NCBI GenBank assembly: GCA_020634415.1
Contig: JACKBT010000010.1
Span: 62,001-126,000, forward strand
Reading direction: 5' to 3'
Length of the DNA stretch: 64,000 bases
From: Ardenticatenaceae bacterium
Lineage (GTDB): Bacteria > Chloroflexota > Anaerolineae > Promineifilales > Promineifilaceae
Positions 63,391 to 64,000 of this stretch are shown in pieces. The position numbers and the translations under genes were made by a program. The notes below the pieces were generated by a model, which was not told where the DNA came from, did not search any database, and saw only the letters and a list, made by a program, of their open reading frames with translations. The number at the start of each line of letters is the position of its first letter. Within the stretch, counting starts at the first letter, position 1.

Positions 63391-64000
63391 ATGAAACAGT
63401 ATCGCATCGCCTTCATTGGCACAGGAAATATCGTAAACAGCCATCTCCAGGCCGTGCAGCAGGCGGGCGACCGCGCCCAACTGGTGGCCGCCGTAGACCT
63501 GAACGCCGAACGGCTGCAAGCCATCTGCACAGCCAACAACATCCCCCACGCCTACGCCGACGCCGCCCAAATGCTGGCCGACATCCAGCCCGATCTGGTG
63601 CATATTCTCACGCCGCCCTCCACCCATTTCCCGCTCATTTTGCAGTGCTTAGAAGCGGGCGCATCCGTCTACTGCGAGAAGCCGCTGTGCGCCTCACTCG
63701 ACCAGTTTGACCGCATTGCTGAGGCCGAAGCGGCCACGGGTAATTACGTCAGCACCGTGTTTCAGTGGCGTTTTGGTTCGGCGGCGCGACATTTGAAGCA
63801 GTTGATGGAAGCGGGGGAGTTGGGACGGCCGTTAGTCGGCCACTGCAACACACTCTGGTATCGGGATGCCAACTACTACGCCGTACCCTGGCGCGGCAAA
63901 TGGGCCACCGAAATCGGCGGCCCCACCATGGGCCTAGGCATCCACCTGACCGACTTATTCCTCTGGCTGATGGATGAGTGGGAAGAGGTGCGAGCGATGG
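63391..64000 (+). CDS. Gfo/Idh/MocA family oxidoreductase (3' end beyond window)
   Basis: 203 codons are seen before the window ends. RIAFIGTGNIVNSHLQAV is the Rossmann opening, LVHILTPPSTHFPLIL lies near residue 70, and ASVYCEKPLCASLDQFDRI near 92 has the EKP motif. GGPTMGLGIHLTDLFLWLMD near 178 holds the active-site His. It is the third member of this family in 16 kb. The three differ clearly in sequence, so they probably serve different steps or sugars. It is probably in one operon with the GntR, DapA-family and OYE genes. Confidence 0.88.
   Translation, partial: MKQYRIAFIGTGNIVNSHLQAVQQAGDRAQLVAAVDLNAERLQAICTANNIPHAYADAAQMLADIQPDLVHILTPPSTHFPLILQCLEAGASVYCEKPLCASLDQFDRIAEAEAATGNYVSTVFQWRFGSAARHLKQLMEAGELGRPLVGHCNTLWYRDANYYAVPWRGKWATEIGGPTMGLGIHLTDLFLWLMDEWEEVRAM

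Larger units (their letters stand above)
1294..63833. repeat. Highly iterated palindrome AACGGCCGTT (core CGGCCG)
   Basis: Scanning by eye I find about 160 CGGCCG and about 100 ACGGCCGT in 64 kb; at about 57% GC, chance predicts roughly 35 and 2. Copies occur in almost every gene, on both strands and in all frames, read as NGR, TAV or ERP-type peptides, and in gaps. First and last full copies are near 1294 and 63824. Two copies lie 15 bp apart at 37517-37548. The counts are manual and may be off by several percent. Confidence 0.9.

Noticed and set aside
1..64000. tRNA or rRNA genes
   Set aside because: No cloverleaf with TTCRA-type T-loop or rRNA-like conserved stretch was seen, though a covariance search would be decisive.

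Overview
The window looks like a chromosomal segment of a Chloroflexota (Anaerolineae-like) bacterium. This is an inference from gene content: MalT-like LuxR regulators, DinB proteins, an MttB-family methyltransferase, PKD/DUF11 exoproteins, FCD-GntR and Gfo/Idh/MocA sugar genes. Nothing in the window (no rRNA or tRNA) fixes the taxonomy. Coding density is high. I see no tRNA, rRNA, CRISPR array, phage or transposase gene.

Layout. (1) 1-16.3 kb is a cell-surface glycan region. A minus-strand set (DegT aminotransferase, sulfotransferase, AlkP-superfamily phosphodiesterase, Wzx-like flippase, and a secreted FG-GAP/DUF11/PKD/VWA protein) faces a plus-strand set (GT4 glycosyltransferase, a very large O-antigen-ligase/TPR/cyclophilin fusion, and a WecA/MraY-type phosphosugar transferase). 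(2) 16.3-39 kb holds housekeeping and small regulatory genes: PhaR-like protein, DUF1997, uridine kinase, LuxR/MalT regulator, class V aminotransferase, two DinB proteins, YciI, ATP-PEPCK, M42 peptidase, DUF3891, two aldo/keto reductases, PHP phosphoesterase, MttB, arginase-like protein, TGS-type nucleoside kinase, zinc-dependent PLC-like protein, lytic transglycosylase, response regulator and an EEP-family protein. (3) 39-47.2 kb holds an alcohol dehydrogenase, an MFS and a MATE exporter, and a two-subunit molybdenum hydroxylase (IorAB type) behind a near-consensus sigma-70 promoter. (4) 47.3-64 kb is a carbohydrate catabolic region, probably for rhamnose- and uronate-containing plant polysaccharide: a broken glucuronate isomerase, three Gfo/Idh/MocA dehydrogenases (one cut by the window end), an acetyl-xylan-esterase-like hydrolase, a GH78 alpha-L-rhamnosidase, a YesL/DUF624 protein, two sugar ABC permeases, an in-frame double solute-binding lipoprotein, and a divergent GntR regulator followed by DapA-family and old-yellow-enzyme-family genes. 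A 26-bp AT-rich palindrome lies between the two divergent units.

Two genome-scale signals cut across all of this. First, the palindrome AACGGCCGTT (core CGGCCG) recurs about every 400 bp, mostly inside genes and in every reading frame. By eye I count about 160 CGGCCG and about 100 ACGGCCGT; chance would give roughly 35 and 2. It resembles the HIP1 palindrome of cyanobacteria in behaviour but not in sequence. Second, a family of intergenic hairpins is built from short tandem repeats of mostly 7-8 bp (GGAGACT, GGAGATT, GGGTAATT, CGTAAAA and others) facing inverted copies. In seven of nine cases they end only 9-18 nt before the start codon of the next gene. These two are the best candidates here for something undescribed.
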